Shown here piece by piece: positions 35,386 through 44,336 of a DNA stretch of 64,000 nt; the first letter of the stretch is position 1, and the number at the start of each line of letters is the position of its first letter. A program made the translations under genes and the position numbers. Under the pieces are notes generated by a model. It searched no databases and was not told where the DNA came from. It was given only the letters and a program-made list of their open reading frames with translations. The stretch is from Paenibacillus helianthi (lineage in GTDB: Bacteria > Bacillota > Bacilli > Paenibacillales > Paenibacillaceae), in NCBI RefSeq assembly GCF_001909055.1, contig NZ_LVWI01000041.1, forward strand, positions 1 through 64,000. Reading direction: 5' to 3'.

Positions 35386-36198
35386 TTAGGTACGCCGCAT
35401 ATATGCCCGCACGGTGATGGGCGCAAAGACCGCCACAATGACAGCAGCTCCGACGAGGGAGTAGACCAGATCCGAGCCTATGGTTCCTAAGTTAACCAGA
35501 TTACGGACGGCTGTAACCAGATGCGATATCGGGTTCATTTTGACGAACCATTGAAGCCAGTCCGGCATCGTATCCACCGGCACAAAAGCATTCGACAGGA
35601 AGGTCAGCGGGAACAGCACGATCATGGATATCCCCTGTACACTGGAGGCTGTACGTGCAATAACACCGAAGAAAGCAAAGATCCAGCTGATGGCCCAGGA
35701 GCAGATAATGACTAGCACACCGGCCATGACGACATGCCCGAATCCGCCTTCAGGACGTAGTCCCATCACATATCCCATCGCAAACGTAAGCACAGTCGCT
35801 ATCGTATAGCGGACTGTGTCTGCAAGCAAGGCTCCGGCAAGCGGGGCTATCCGTGAGATCGGCAGAGACTTGAAGCGGTCAAAGACGCCCTTTTCCATAT
35901 CCTCACGCAGCTGTACGCCTGTCACAATCGAAGTTGTGATTACGGTCTGCACGAGAATTCCGGGGATGATCACCGGCAAATAATTGTGAATATCCCCGGA
36001 GATCGCTCCCCCAAAGATATACGTAAACATCAGGGTGAAAATAATCGGCTGAAGCGTAACATCGAACAATTGTTCAGGGGTGCGTTTGATTTTGAGCAGC
36101 CCCCGATAGGCCATCGTTAATGAATTCCGCACCGATTGGCCGAAGCTCGTGTGGTTTTTGAGCTGGCGTTCAGCACCTGGCTTAATGAATGTACTCAT
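35386..36198 (-). CDS. ABC-2 type permease (daunorubicin-resistance DrrB type)
   Basis: A 270-residue membrane protein with about six helices. LQPIIFTLMFTYIFGGAISG starts the ABC-2 core, REDMEKGVFDRFKSLPISRI is the cytoplasmic coupling loop and NAFVPVDTMPDWLQWFVKMN the conserved outer segment. It pairs with the ATPase gene 17 bases upstream to form an exporter of drugs, antibiotics or lipids. Substrate unknown. Confidence 0.88.
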   Translation of the reverse strand: MSTFIKPGAERQLKNHTSFGQSVRNSLTMAYRGLLKIKRTPEQLFDVTLQPIIFTLMFTYIFGGAISGDIHNYLPVIIPGILVQTVITTSIVTGVQLREDMEKGVFDRFKSLPISRIAPLAGALLADTVRYTIATVLTFAMGYVMGLRPEGGFGHVVMAGVLVIICSWAISWIFAFFGVIARTASSVQGISMIVLFPLTFLSNAFVPVDTMPDWLQWFVKMNPISHLVTAVRNLVNLGTIGSDLVYSLVGAAVIVAVFAPITVRAYMRRT

Positions 36199-36215
36199 AC
36201 TGTTTACCCCTCCAT

Positions 36216-37217
36216 TTAGTTTGACTTGGCGGACGCCAACGTGGATTTATCTTCTGCCCCATGCCCTGTAATACTTAGAAAAACCTCATCGAGCGTTGGC
36301 TTCTGCACACTCAGCTCAGCCAAAGAAATCCCCGCCTCACGGAGGGCAATCAGCAGATCAGTGACCCGGTCCGCATCCCCCATAGGTGCAGTAATGTTCG
36401 CAGATTCCGCAGATATAATGGTTTTTACATTTAGCACCCGTTCAACGGTCTGACGGGCAAAGCCGATGTCAAGCGGATTCTGAACTTTTAACTGCAGGGA
36501 CGAAGTACCCACAGATGATTTCAGCTCATCTACTGTGCCCTCAGCGACTACCCCGCCATGGTCGATTACAGCGATCCGGTCAGCCAGCTGATCCGCCTCT
36601 TCAAGATATTGTGTGGTTAACAGAACTGTTGAACCGGACTGAATCAACCGCCGGATGGTGTCCCACATCTGATTCCGTGTACGCGGGTCCAGACCGGTCG
36701 TCGGTTCGTCCAGGAAAATGAGCGGCGGCTGCGCAATCAAACTTGCGGCCAAATCCAGCCGGCGGCGCATTCCGCCCGAGAAGTTTTTAAGCGGACGTCT
36801 GGCAGCCTCTGTTAATCCAAATTCCTCAAGCAGTTCCTCGGACTTGCGCCGTGCTTCGGCACGTCCCAGGCCGAGCAACCGGGAGAAAATCACCAGATTC
36901 TCAGTGGCACTGAGCGACTCATCTACTGAAGCATATTGTCCGGTCACACCAATCAGCTGACGCACAATCTGCGGCTCCTTCACCACATCATGCCCGAAAA
37001 CCCTGGCGGAGCCGGCATCCGGCCTTAGCAGCGTCGCAAGCATCCGGATTACTGTAGTCTTACCTGCCCCATTCGGACCCAGTACGCCATATATTGAACC
37101 TGTAGCCACTTTAAGATCCACACCATCTACCGCGCGATTGTCCCCGAAAATTTTGACAAGCCCCTCTGCCTCGATGGCCCATTCTTTCTTCGAGGTTGCT
37201 GCCCTAAGTTGACTCAT
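36216..37217 (-). CDS. ABC transporter ATPase (daunorubicin-resistance DrrA type)
   Basis: A 333-residue ATPase with Walker A GPNGAGKTT, signature FSGGMRRRLD, Walker B PLIFLDEPTTGLD and the switch His in VLLTTQYLEEADQLAD (here Gln replaces His). TTQYLEEAD is the usual form in DrrA proteins. The C-terminal ~80 residues carry the DrrA extension ending in LDEVFLSITG. AAGGAGGAGTAACAA precedes the ATG. First gene of the two-gene exporter operon. Confidence 0.9.
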   Translation of the reverse strand: MSQLRAATSKKEWAIEAEGLVKIFGDNRAVDGVDLKVATGSIYGVLGPNGAGKTTVIRMLATLLRPDAGSARVFGHDVVKEPQIVRQLIGVTGQYASVDESLSATENLVIFSRLLGLGRAEARRKSEELLEEFGLTEAARRPLKNFSGGMRRRLDLAASLIAQPPLIFLDEPTTGLDPRTRNQMWDTIRRLIQSGSTVLLTTQYLEEADQLADRIAVIDHGGVVAEGTVDELKSSVGTSSLQLKVQNPLDIGFARQTVERVLNVKTIISAESANITAPMGDADRVTDLLIALREAGISLAELSVQKPTLDEVFLSITGHGAEDKSTLASAKSN

Positions 37218-37404
37218 TTGTTACTCCTCCTTGACAACTAATATAGTTGGATCATAAATCGCTTATTTAAACTGAATATAAACATGTTATGTATTTCTTC
37301 TGTGCCGCTTCATTATAACGCCAACGGGTAAGCAGCTTAACGGTCTCCAAACGCATTTATCCCTCAGTCTCTGGATGTAGAAAGCAACCATTTCATGACA
37401 AAAA

Positions 37405-37444
37405 AAGGCCTGGGAAAAGGCATTTCGCCTTAAACCCAAGCCTT
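37405..37444 (-). terminator. Terminator with nested hairpin, downstream of the GATase1-like gene
   Basis: AAGGCCTGGG pairs with CCCAAGCCTT and encloses a smaller AAGGC/GCCTT hairpin. The A-run on the plus side gives a U-run for minus-strand transcripts. The rest of 37218-37404 shows nothing I recognise beyond the exporter's upstream region. Confidence 0.75.
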
Positions 37445-37466
37445 ATATCTATTCATACGGCTTCTA

Positions 37467-39032
37467 TTACTCGACAGGTACATTTGCTATAGTGACCGGT
37501 TCAGTAAATTTTGCAGTACCGCTTAATCTCAAGCGCATATTGGCTGCACCGGTGGTAGCTGGATTAATGGTTAGGGTTAAACTTCTGGTGGCAATACCGC
37601 TTGAATTGGCCGTTAGCGAAAAGGTTGAGCTATAGCCATACGATGACGGCCACGAACCGTCACTGTTCTTCACCTTTGCGACTTGCGTACCTGAACTGGT
37701 ATAGACCCCAAGGCTATATCCGGAGGTCGTCGAGCCCGGTGTCAGACCGGAGAGTGTCACTTTCACCTCAAACTCATAATGATTAGGAAGCGTCGTCTGA
37801 TGTTCGAATGCATATACAGGTGTTGTTGGAGAAGTGGAGCCGGCACCGTAAGAACCGGTCTTGAAAGTGGAAGAATCATACCATTTGTAGCCGGCAGCCG
37901 GCGCTGCCCAAGGTTCAGCCTGCGGCTCCGTGGAACTGGCAGGCGCTTCCCAGCTGTATACCGGAGTGGCCGTATCCAGGGTTAGGCCCGGTACCGAGGA
38001 GAATGTTGTATAGCTCTCCGGCGTAGCGAGCCAGTTCACCATATTGACCAAAAGTGTGGCGTCATCCGCCTCCTCATACCCGTCATAGGTTGTTTTGGTG
38101 CCGCCCGTCTCCTCTTTTTTGTATTTAGGCGTTGCATCCTCTACTGGAGAGGAGTCGCCTATAAAGCCTGCTTTACCTGCGTTAACCTTGGCTACCGCGA
38201 CAAACGGCCCTTCCGCGACACCGCCGCCGTTATACACACCGGCATCCACTGCGCTGGACCAAGCGGTAGCCGTTGTCGGAACATAGACAATTCCCTTTGC
38301 CTTTGCCGGGTCGGTGATGGCAAGTGTGGAACCGGCGTGAACAGCCACGCTGGATACCCCGCTTGTAATATTGAAGGCTTGCGAAGGAGTCACGATATGG
38401 TTTGCCGTCACATCGCCTAGCGCGTTATAACGGAATCTCACACCGAAGTTCGAAGCCAGCCAATCCGAGCTCGATACTCCAGACATCGCCGGTGAAGCAG
38501 CTTCCTCCGCCCCCATACCCAGAGCAGGACTTCCCCAAGCTCCCCGCCGGTAGCCGTTGAAGACCTCGGAGGCATCGAAGCGGTTTTTGTTCCGGTCTGC
38601 GTTGTAATGGTCGCTGATGAAGAAAATGCTTCCCCCGCCTTGAACATAGTCAAGCAGTGCACTCTGCTCCGACGTCTTATACGGGATATTGGCTTCCGGA
38701 ATGATGAATACATCGTAGCCAGACAGATCGGATAAGGTGATCGCAGTAGTCTTGCGAAGCTCTTTAATGTAGTAACCTTCGGCTGCCAGCCCGTTCGCAA
38801 AATCCGAAAAGCCGCCATCAATCACCCAATCGGCCGCACCGGCAGTCTGGGCATGCGTGTTATCGAACAATACCTTCTTGCCGTTCGCGGTGGCGGGGGT
38901 AATGCTGGGAGCCGGATCTGATGCTCCTTCGGCTTGAACCAGGGGTGCAGGGATAATTACGGCAGATGCCAGCATTGCGGCAACCGCCAGACTTGTCCAG
39001 GTTGTACGCAGACGCGGGAAGCTTGGAAACAT
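37467..39032 (-). CDS. Secreted protein with GATase1-like (DUF4350-like) domain and C-terminal beta domain
   Basis: A 521-residue exported protein: signal peptide to ~35 (PAPLVQAEG), then a GATase1-like Rossmann domain (~50-345; KKVLFDNTHAQTAGAADWVI, GYDVFIIPEANIPYKTSEQS, GGGSIFFISDHYNADRNKNR). There is no catalytic Cys at the nucleophile position, as in surface 'DUF4350' relatives. The ~155-residue Thr/Ser-rich C-terminal part (TPVYAFEHQTTLPNHYEFEV and following) looks like a beta-sandwich, possibly wall- or glycan-binding. GGAGGAATGAAGA precedes the ATG. Role unknown. Confidence 0.7.
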   Translation of the reverse strand: MFPSFPRLRTTWTSLAVAAMLASAVIIPAPLVQAEGASDPAPSITPATANGKKVLFDNTHAQTAGAADWVIDGGFSDFANGLAAEGYYIKELRKTTAITLSDLSGYDVFIIPEANIPYKTSEQSALLDYVQGGGSIFFISDHYNADRNKNRFDASEVFNGYRRGAWGSPALGMGAEEAASPAMSGVSSSDWLASNFGVRFRYNALGDVTANHIVTPSQAFNITSGVSSVAVHAGSTLAITDPAKAKGIVYVPTTATAWSSAVDAGVYNGGGVAEGPFVAVAKVNAGKAGFIGDSSPVEDATPKYKKEETGGTKTTYDGYEEADDATLLVNMVNWLATPESYTTFSSVPGLTLDTATPVYSWEAPASSTEPQAEPWAAPAAGYKWYDSSTFKTGSYGAGSTSPTTPVYAFEHQTTLPNHYEFEVKVTLSGLTPGSTTSGYSLGVYTSSGTQVAKVKNSDGSWPSSYGYSSTFSLTANSSGIATRSLTLTINPATTGAANMRLRLSGTAKFTEPVTIANVPVE

Positions 39033-39197
39033 TCTTCATTCCTCCATTCTCTTCATAGGATTGAGGCCATTTCGGCTGCCCATAGAATAGCATAGTAAAA
39101 TTTGGAATAGAAGAACTATTTGCTATTTTTTACATTTTTAAAACAATTTTATTCAAAGGATGACAAACCGGCGGGATGACTGAGCCAACATCCGCTA

Positions 39198-39245
39198 TCG
39201 ACAAATAGGTAACCTGTTGCGTATAATATATATGTAATAGATTAC
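39198..39245 (+). promoter_or_regulatory. Promoter and likely operator of the MarR gene
   Basis: TCGACA (39198-39203), 18-base spacer, TATAAT (39222-39227). The imperfect palindrome GTAATAGATTAC (39234-39245) straddles the expected start and AGGT-A-ACCT lies in the spacer; either could be the autoregulatory MarR operator. Confidence 0.5.
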
Positions 39246-39271
39246 TTATTTAATTGGAGGAGCTGAGTAAG

Positions 39272-39736
39272 TTGGATGATAAGGATGAACAGGCTTACAT
39301 TTTGGGTGCTGTGCTGACACTTGCCAACCGCCTTCAGGTACTGGGGGATAAATTGGACGATCAAATGACCATGAAGCAGTGGCTGCTGATTGCAGTCATT
39401 CTGAAGAGCGGTTCATCCTCCCCTACCTTAAGTGATGTTGCCGAGATGATCGGCAGCTCGCGGCAAAATGTTAAGAAGATGGCCCTTCTGCTTGAGAAGC
39501 AGGGGTTCGTTACGCTTACAAAAGATAACAAAGATGCCCGTATCCTCCGGCTGCAGTTGACCGGGAAATGTGGAACCTATTTTGCCGAAAGAAGCGAGCG
39601 GGAAGCACGTTTCATGGATTCACTATTCCAGTCATTCGATCACAGGCTAACCGAAGGCTTATTCTACGGCTTGATCCGGCTCACTGAGAACATTGCCCAA
39701 ATGGAAGCAGACTTATCCGAAGACAGAGAGGTGTAG
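39272..39736 (+). CDS. MarR family transcriptional regulator
   Basis: A 154-residue dimeric repressor type. The winged helix spans ~50-105: PTLSDVAEMIGSSRQNVKKM is the recognition region and GFVTLTKDNKDARILRLQLT the wing. GGAGGAG upstream supports the TTG at 39272 as start. Two genes share the transcript: the next ATG lies 6 bases after this stop. It probably regulates its own operon; the ligand is unknown. Confidence 0.85.
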   Translation: MDDKDEQAYILGAVLTLANRLQVLGDKLDDQMTMKQWLLIAVILKSGSSSPTLSDVAEMIGSSRQNVKKMALLLEKQGFVTLTKDNKDARILRLQLTGKCGTYFAERSEREARFMDSLFQSFDHRLTEGLFYGLIRLTENIAQMEADLSEDREV

Positions 39737-39741
39737 AACAT

Positions 39742-40575
39742 ATGGCCCTTTTATTGGTTATTCTAGCTGGCACTGCAGCTGCCCTGATTGTTTTTTTCAA
39801 GATTCCCTATTCCAAAACCAAAGCAGAATTCCGGAGGATTGCAGACAAGTACCTCTCCAAACCTTCCATCCCGAACGAAACGTTCACAAGCGAAGACTGG
39901 AAGCTGCTGCCTTCCCCTGTCCGGAAGTATTTTGAGACCAGCGGATTTACCGGCAAGCCGAAAATGTCCTCGATGAAAGCCGAATTTAACCAAGTAGACT
40001 TCATCCTGTCCCCCAGAAAACCTGCTATTTCCATAAAATATACACAGTACAACTTCGTTCAGCCTCCCGCCAGAATCGCTCTGATTGAGACGGCTATATA
40101 CGGCATCCCTTTTCAGGGCCTTGATTCCTATGTAGCGGGTATCGGCAGTATGAAGGGCGTCCTGGGCAAGACATTCACACTCTTTAACCAGCTAGGCGAG
40201 GAGATGGATCAGGCGAGTCTGGTTACCTTTTTGTCGGAATCTCTCTGGGTGCCAAATGCCATAATACAGGACTACATTACTTGGGTTCCTATTGACGATC
40301 ATCATGTGCAGGCGACTATTTCGTGCTATGGGATTACAGCAAGCGGAATATTCAGCTTTAACGACCAGGGAGAATGCCAATCCTTTACAACGGACGACCG
40401 CACCGCCATTGGAATGGACGGCTCCAAGCAGCGTGTACGCTGGTCCGCCCTAATGAAGGATTACAAGTGGATTGACGGTATTAGACAACCTACACACCTG
40501 CAGGCTGTGTGGCATTATGACAGTGGAGATCTGGTCTATTTTGACAGCAGGAATCTTCGGGTGGAGTATCGTTGA
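39742..40575 (+). CDS. Membrane-anchored DUF6544/DUF6920-like protein
   Basis: A 277-residue protein with one N-terminal membrane helix (ALLLVILAGTAAALIVFF). A beta-rich lipocalin-like domain follows, recognisable by LLPSPVRKYFETSGFTGKPK and GITASGIFSFNDQGECQSFT. The family name is from memory and should be treated as tentative. GAGGTG overlaps the MarR stop, so translation is coupled and the protein is probably the main target of that regulator. Confidence 0.65.
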   Translation: MALLLVILAGTAAALIVFFKIPYSKTKAEFRRIADKYLSKPSIPNETFTSEDWKLLPSPVRKYFETSGFTGKPKMSSMKAEFNQVDFILSPRKPAISIKYTQYNFVQPPARIALIETAIYGIPFQGLDSYVAGIGSMKGVLGKTFTLFNQLGEEMDQASLVTFLSESLWVPNAIIQDYITWVPIDDHHVQATISCYGITASGIFSFNDQGECQSFTTDDRTAIGMDGSKQRVRWSALMKDYKWIDGIRQPTHLQAVWHYDSGDLVYFDSRNLRVEYR

Positions 40576-40669
40576 ACGTCCACTCTGCCACATCGAATCA
40601 AGCTAAAATGACAACCCATTTTTGCAGTTGCTTCCACTGTTGATATTTCAAAACCAACGTTGAATTCAG

Positions 40670-42376
40670 TTAAGGTATGATCGGCAGCAATAAATAAGAA
40701 TCAAATTCATCCCCTGTATATAGAGTAACGTCTGCTTCCCAAATCCTGTCATCGGCCGTCTGAGTCAGCAGCGCGCAGCCGCTCTGATTCTGGCTACCAA
40801 TTTCAAGGAGCAACCGATTTCCTTTAGCTACAACCATTGCGCTATCCCATATCTCAATTTCCAAGGGATAAATTCTTCCCGGAACAAGCTTCTGAACCTC
40901 ATCGAAGGTGTAATAAGGCTTATACTCTGTCGATAATTCATCATCTGTTTTACGTAATGAAGCGCGCAGCCAGCCCTGACTAATGGGGAATTTCTCTGTC
41001 TGTGCTCCTGAGTTAACCACCTCATTTCCTTGTGGGTCAATATTCCGCAATGATACGAAAATGTCCATATCATCTGTAGTTGAAGATGCCCACAAACGGA
41101 GCTTGATAGGCCCGAGGATCTCTGTTTCGATGTCAAATGGAGCGGTTTCAAATAGAACTCGCTTAGCGCTGTTTTCCTCTCTCGAAAATGCTTTCACCAT
41201 AAAGGGATTTGCCCAGTGCTTGGATTCGCGATCCTTATCCCCTTCATAGCAAAGTTGACTCTTTGCTTGCACAGGCTCCACCGAAAGCAGCTTCGCACTT
41301 GCATCAAGGTAAAATCGAGTCCATTGGGTGCGCTTAAGCGGATACTCATTCTCGTAACGCCATGTGTAGCTATTGCCTCCGCGGGGAATGGCAAGCTTAA
41401 CTTGTGGCTCTCTCGTTATACCGGTATCAATTCCCTTGAGCCAATAATCAAGGAATTTTTTTTGCAACTCACGACCTTGGGCGGTGTAGAATTCACCAAC
41501 ATGGCTGCCAATATGCACTTCAAGCCACTTGTGCTCCGATGCTGCATTCTGAAATCCCAGAAAGTTCCCCCGGGTATGCATTCCGGCGCTAAACCAGTTG
41601 CTAGCGGATAATAAAGGTACCTTTACTTTGCTCAGGTCAGCGAACCGATTTGTCCACGATGGATCACGTAGTGGATTATTTTTCACCATCTCCAGGAAGT
41701 CCACGCGATTTGCTTGCAGTTGTTCCTCGGAAAGGTTTCCATCGGGATTGTATTGATGTGTCAAAACTCCGTTTTTCCACCAGAATGAAAGAAAACCGTT
41801 CGCCTGGATTCCACCCGGATAGCAGAATTCCGAATAATAATCTACTGTGCCCTCCCAAGGTATAATACAGGCTAGATGTGGAGGTTGTTCAGATGCCACA
41901 GCCCATTGACTCATGGCTAAATAGGAGATACCCAGCAGTCCGATTCGTCCGTTGCTCCAGGCTTGCGTTCCGGCCCATTCAATTGCATCATAATAATCCT
42001 TTTTCAAACCAACTGATAATATATCAAGCTTTCCTGGAGAATTACCGATACCACGTTCATCTACCCGCAACACAGCATACCCTTGCGGCACCCAAAATTC
42101 AGGATTTGGTGTCTCCCAGCTAAGTAAGGGCCCTTTATCCTGCGAATGAGTATATTCTATTGCAATAGTCGGGTTAACCGGAGCAAATTGTGAGAAATGC
42201 ACATCCTTTCCATACGGGCACATCGTCATGATGACTGGAAAAACCCCGTCAGCATCAGGCTGGTAAAGATTAGCGGCGAGGTAATTCCCGTCCGTCATCG
42301 GAATCTGCACTTCCTTCCAGGTAAGCTCATAAAAGTGATTACTTCTTTCGTTAATGTCAATCGATAGTGGATTCAT
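40670..42376 (-). CDS. CocE/NonD family hydrolase (X-Pro dipeptidyl-peptidase fold)
   Basis: A 568-residue serine hydrolase. Nucleophile motif GLLGISYLAMSQW (~144-156), DERGIGNSPGKLD with the oxyanion tyrosine region in MTMCPYGKD, and a C-terminal jelly-roll domain (~370-568, RLWASSTTDDMDIFVSLRNI). Family members cleave esters or acyl compounds, including cocaine esterase and cephalosporin acylases. GGAGGCAAAGCT precedes the ATG. It diverges from a TetR gene with a perfect palindrome upstream, so it is the obvious target of that regulator. Confidence 0.88.
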   Translation of the reverse strand: MNPLSIDINERSNHFYELTWKEVQIPMTDGNYLAANLYQPDADGVFPVIMTMCPYGKDVHFSQFAPVNPTIAIEYTHSQDKGPLLSWETPNPEFWVPQGYAVLRVDERGIGNSPGKLDILSVGLKKDYYDAIEWAGTQAWSNGRIGLLGISYLAMSQWAVASEQPPHLACIIPWEGTVDYYSEFCYPGGIQANGFLSFWWKNGVLTHQYNPDGNLSEEQLQANRVDFLEMVKNNPLRDPSWTNRFADLSKVKVPLLSASNWFSAGMHTRGNFLGFQNAASEHKWLEVHIGSHVGEFYTAQGRELQKKFLDYWLKGIDTGITREPQVKLAIPRGGNSYTWRYENEYPLKRTQWTRFYLDASAKLLSVEPVQAKSQLCYEGDKDRESKHWANPFMVKAFSREENSAKRVLFETAPFDIETEILGPIKLRLWASSTTDDMDIFVSLRNIDPQGNEVVNSGAQTEKFPISQGWLRASLRKTDDELSTEYKPYYTFDEVQKLVPGRIYPLEIEIWDSAMVVAKGNRLLLEIGSQNQSGCALLTQTADDRIWEADVTLYTGDEFDSYLLLPIIP

Positions 42377-42538
42377 AGCTTTGCCTCCATTGGATAGTTT
42401 TTTTTGAAGTCAGTCAATCAATAAGCAGTGTGCTTCAGTATCCTGTTCAAGCGCATTGTGAACTTTCCCTAGATAATTCTAGGCTCTTATCTTCTTGCAA
42501 ATGGATTCACTCCTTCTATCATTTATTATTTAGAAATA

Positions 42539-42556
42539 TTAGTACACGTGTACTAA
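42539..42556. promoter_or_regulatory. Perfect 18-bp palindrome, probable TetR operator
   Basis: TTAGTACACGTGTACTAA is fully self-complementary. It lies in the 382-base divergent gap, 163 bases before the hydrolase ATG and 203 bases before the regulator ATG, which suggests long leaders or binding upstream of both promoters. A TATAAT at 42705-42710 may be the regulator's -10. Little else stands out in the gap. Confidence 0.6.
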
Positions 42557-42758
42557 AGTAAGTGTATTCCTACGAGTGAACTTATTCAACTCTGATCTTT
42601 TTTGAGAAAAGCATTCTTGGCTGAGAGTACTCTGTAATTATCTCTTGAATCCTTCCGTATCCTTAATCTAGCTACTTATTTCCGCTTTTAGGACCCATTT
42701 ATGATATAATGCTCTTGATTTAAAGTGCATTTCGCCAAACGCTATAAAGGAGATAGGT

Positions 42759-43376
42759 ATGGATAATAATTTAAGAGATAAGATCCTTGAGACTTCAATT
42801 GAGTTATTTAACAAAAAAGGATATGCATATGTAACATTGAGGGACATTTCTGATGCGTTAAATATAAGTCCTGGTAATTTGACATACTATTTCAAAAAAA
42901 AGCATGATCTTATGATTGGTGTTATGGCAATGCAGTATGAAGAATACAAAAACTTAAATTTCTCAGCAGACGTTTCCATTGAAGGACTGAATCAGCAGTT
43001 TTTAATCCTTAATGCATTCCGTAAAAAATATTTCTTTTATTTCTCAAGTTTTACAGAATTGCCTAAGCTGTATCCTGAGATAGCCAAAATGCAAATTGAG
43101 GTCGTTAATGATTTCTATACACTTTTCATCAACACGTTTACTATATTTGTTAACAATGGAATTATGAAAGAAGAATTATATGCTGGGCAATATGAAGATT
43201 TATCGATTTCTTTATTATCGATCAATATGTATGGCACACAGGAAATAATTCTCCTCCAAGAATTTCTACCAAAGCAGAAAAGTATCTTGTCCATCCTGTG
43301 GAGCCTTATTCTTCCTCATTTGACAAGGGAAGGGATGGATATGTACAGTCAGATGACACAGGTTTTCCCCTCTTAA
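42759..43376 (+). CDS. TetR family transcriptional regulator
   Basis: A 205-residue regulator. The N-terminal helix-turn-helix (residues ~10-50) reads ILETSIELFNKKGYAYVTLR then DISDALNISPGNLTYYFKKK, the canonical TetR signature. The C-terminal ligand domain is unassigned and rich in aromatic residues. AAAGGAGATAGGT precedes the ATG. Divergent from the CocE-type hydrolase, with a palindromic candidate operator between. Confidence 0.88.
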   Translation: MDNNLRDKILETSIELFNKKGYAYVTLRDISDALNISPGNLTYYFKKKHDLMIGVMAMQYEEYKNLNFSADVSIEGLNQQFLILNAFRKKYFFYFSSFTELPKLYPEIAKMQIEVVNDFYTLFINTFTIFVNNGIMKEELYAGQYEDLSISLLSINMYGTQEIILLQEFLPKQKSILSILWSLILPHLTREGMDMYSQMTQVFPS

Positions 43377-43542
43377 CTATTCCGGAAGCCAGTTATACCG
43401 AATGGAGGCTTGAATGGGTCAACAAAAGGCAATCAAGTCCCATAAGATCCGACTAAGTACGGCAAGTTTGAAGTCAGAAGCATATTATATTCATCCGGTT
43501 TTTACATGGTCTTACTATAGATATCAAGTAAAATCGTAACAA

Positions 43543-43586
43543 AAAACCAAGCTTAAGCGGATCACTCTCCGCCCCGGCTTGGTTTT
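43543..43586 (+). terminator. Terminator after the TetR gene
   Basis: AAAACCAAGC and GCTTGGTTTT form a perfect 10-bp stem; GCGGA/TCCGC makes an inner hairpin. The ~165 bases before it, after the TetR stop, hold nothing I recognise. Confidence 0.85.
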
Positions 43587-43605
43587 ACTTGTGTAACTAA
43601 ATACT

Positions 43606-43838
43606 CTCTTTCTGCAGACTAATGCCGAACATCATGCAAAAGATGTTCACACGACAGCTGCGTGATCTTAAGCAAGGCGGGATGAGGAACGTAAAGTGTA
43701 CAACCAAGATTAACGGAGTATGGCTGGTCACTCAAGTTTATTTCTGGATTCGTTGTGCAAGTGGGGCGTGCAGCATATTGAGAAGGTGTATGGCAACAAA
43801 TACGATGTCCTGGAAGTAAGTATCCTGAGCAAGTAATA
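43606..43838 (+). pseudogene. Degraded coding remnant
   Basis: Several short plus-strand stretches read like pieces of one protein in different frames: NAEHHAKDVHTTAA, ARRDEERKVYNQD and GVQHIEKVYGNKYDVLEVSI, the last ending in a stop at 43836-43838. A good terminator follows at 43860. The original gene is not recognised; this looks like a decayed 3' end. Confidence 0.35.
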
Positions 43839-43859
43839 CAAAGTGGAGCAGCACAAAAA

Positions 43860-43890
43860 CAGGCCAGACTGAAAATTCAGTCCTGGCCTG
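43860..43890 (+). terminator. Terminator after the degraded remnant
   Basis: CAGGCCA and TGGCCTG form the outer stem, GACTGAA/TTCAGTC the inner, followed by CTTTTTGTC. Confidence 0.85.
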
Positions 43891-43957
43891 CTTTTTGTCT
43901 TTCGGTATGACCCAAATTTTCAAATAGCAATTGCGGCATTTCATATTTCAAAAACAC

Positions 43958-44305
43958 TCAAACCCCATAATGTATAACGTACTTCTTCTCGTTAATTGCC
44001 CTTCTTAGCAAAACCATCAAATCTATCAATTCTGATGATGACTTGGATTGTTTATCTTTTAACACAATGCTGTAAAAAGCTTCTAAGGATTCAGGCGGTA
44101 TAAGCGTAACTCCCCATCTGGCAAGGGCCAAATTGGGTCTGTTATAGCTGTGGAAGTAGGTTTTGATCAATGACAAATCGTCCCACCAATCATTCAGGAA
44201 ATCATCAGCAATCGCGATGCAATGATAGGTTTCAGGTTCATATTTGGAGTAATCTTTATCCGTCTCGAATTGATCTATAATACCGAACTCAGCAACACAA
44301 GCCAC
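43958..44305 (-). CDS. Hypothetical protein, 115 residues
   Basis: A soluble acidic protein (e.g. FETDKDYSKYEPETYHCIAI, DDFLNDWWDDLSLIKTYF) with no recognised domain. The small size, acidity and aromatic content resemble immunity or antitoxin-type proteins, but that is only an impression. GGAGG lies 6 bases before the GTG at 44305, the chosen start; the GTG at 44311 directly touches the site. It lies 31 bases past the permease gene, same strand, so it may be the last gene of that operon. Confidence 0.6.
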   Translation of the reverse strand: MACVAEFGIIDQFETDKDYSKYEPETYHCIAIADDFLNDWWDDLSLIKTYFHSYNRPNLALARWGVTLIPPESLEAFYSIVLKDKQSKSSSELIDLMVLLRRAINEKKYVIHYGV

Positions 44306-44336
44306 TTGCACCCTCCTTTACTTTCTGCTTATTTGG

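Noticed and set aside
43415-43456. Small gene with GGAGG before ATG (MGQQKAIKSIRSD)
   Set aside because: Only 13 codons before a stop; nothing supports it beyond the ribosome-binding-like bases.
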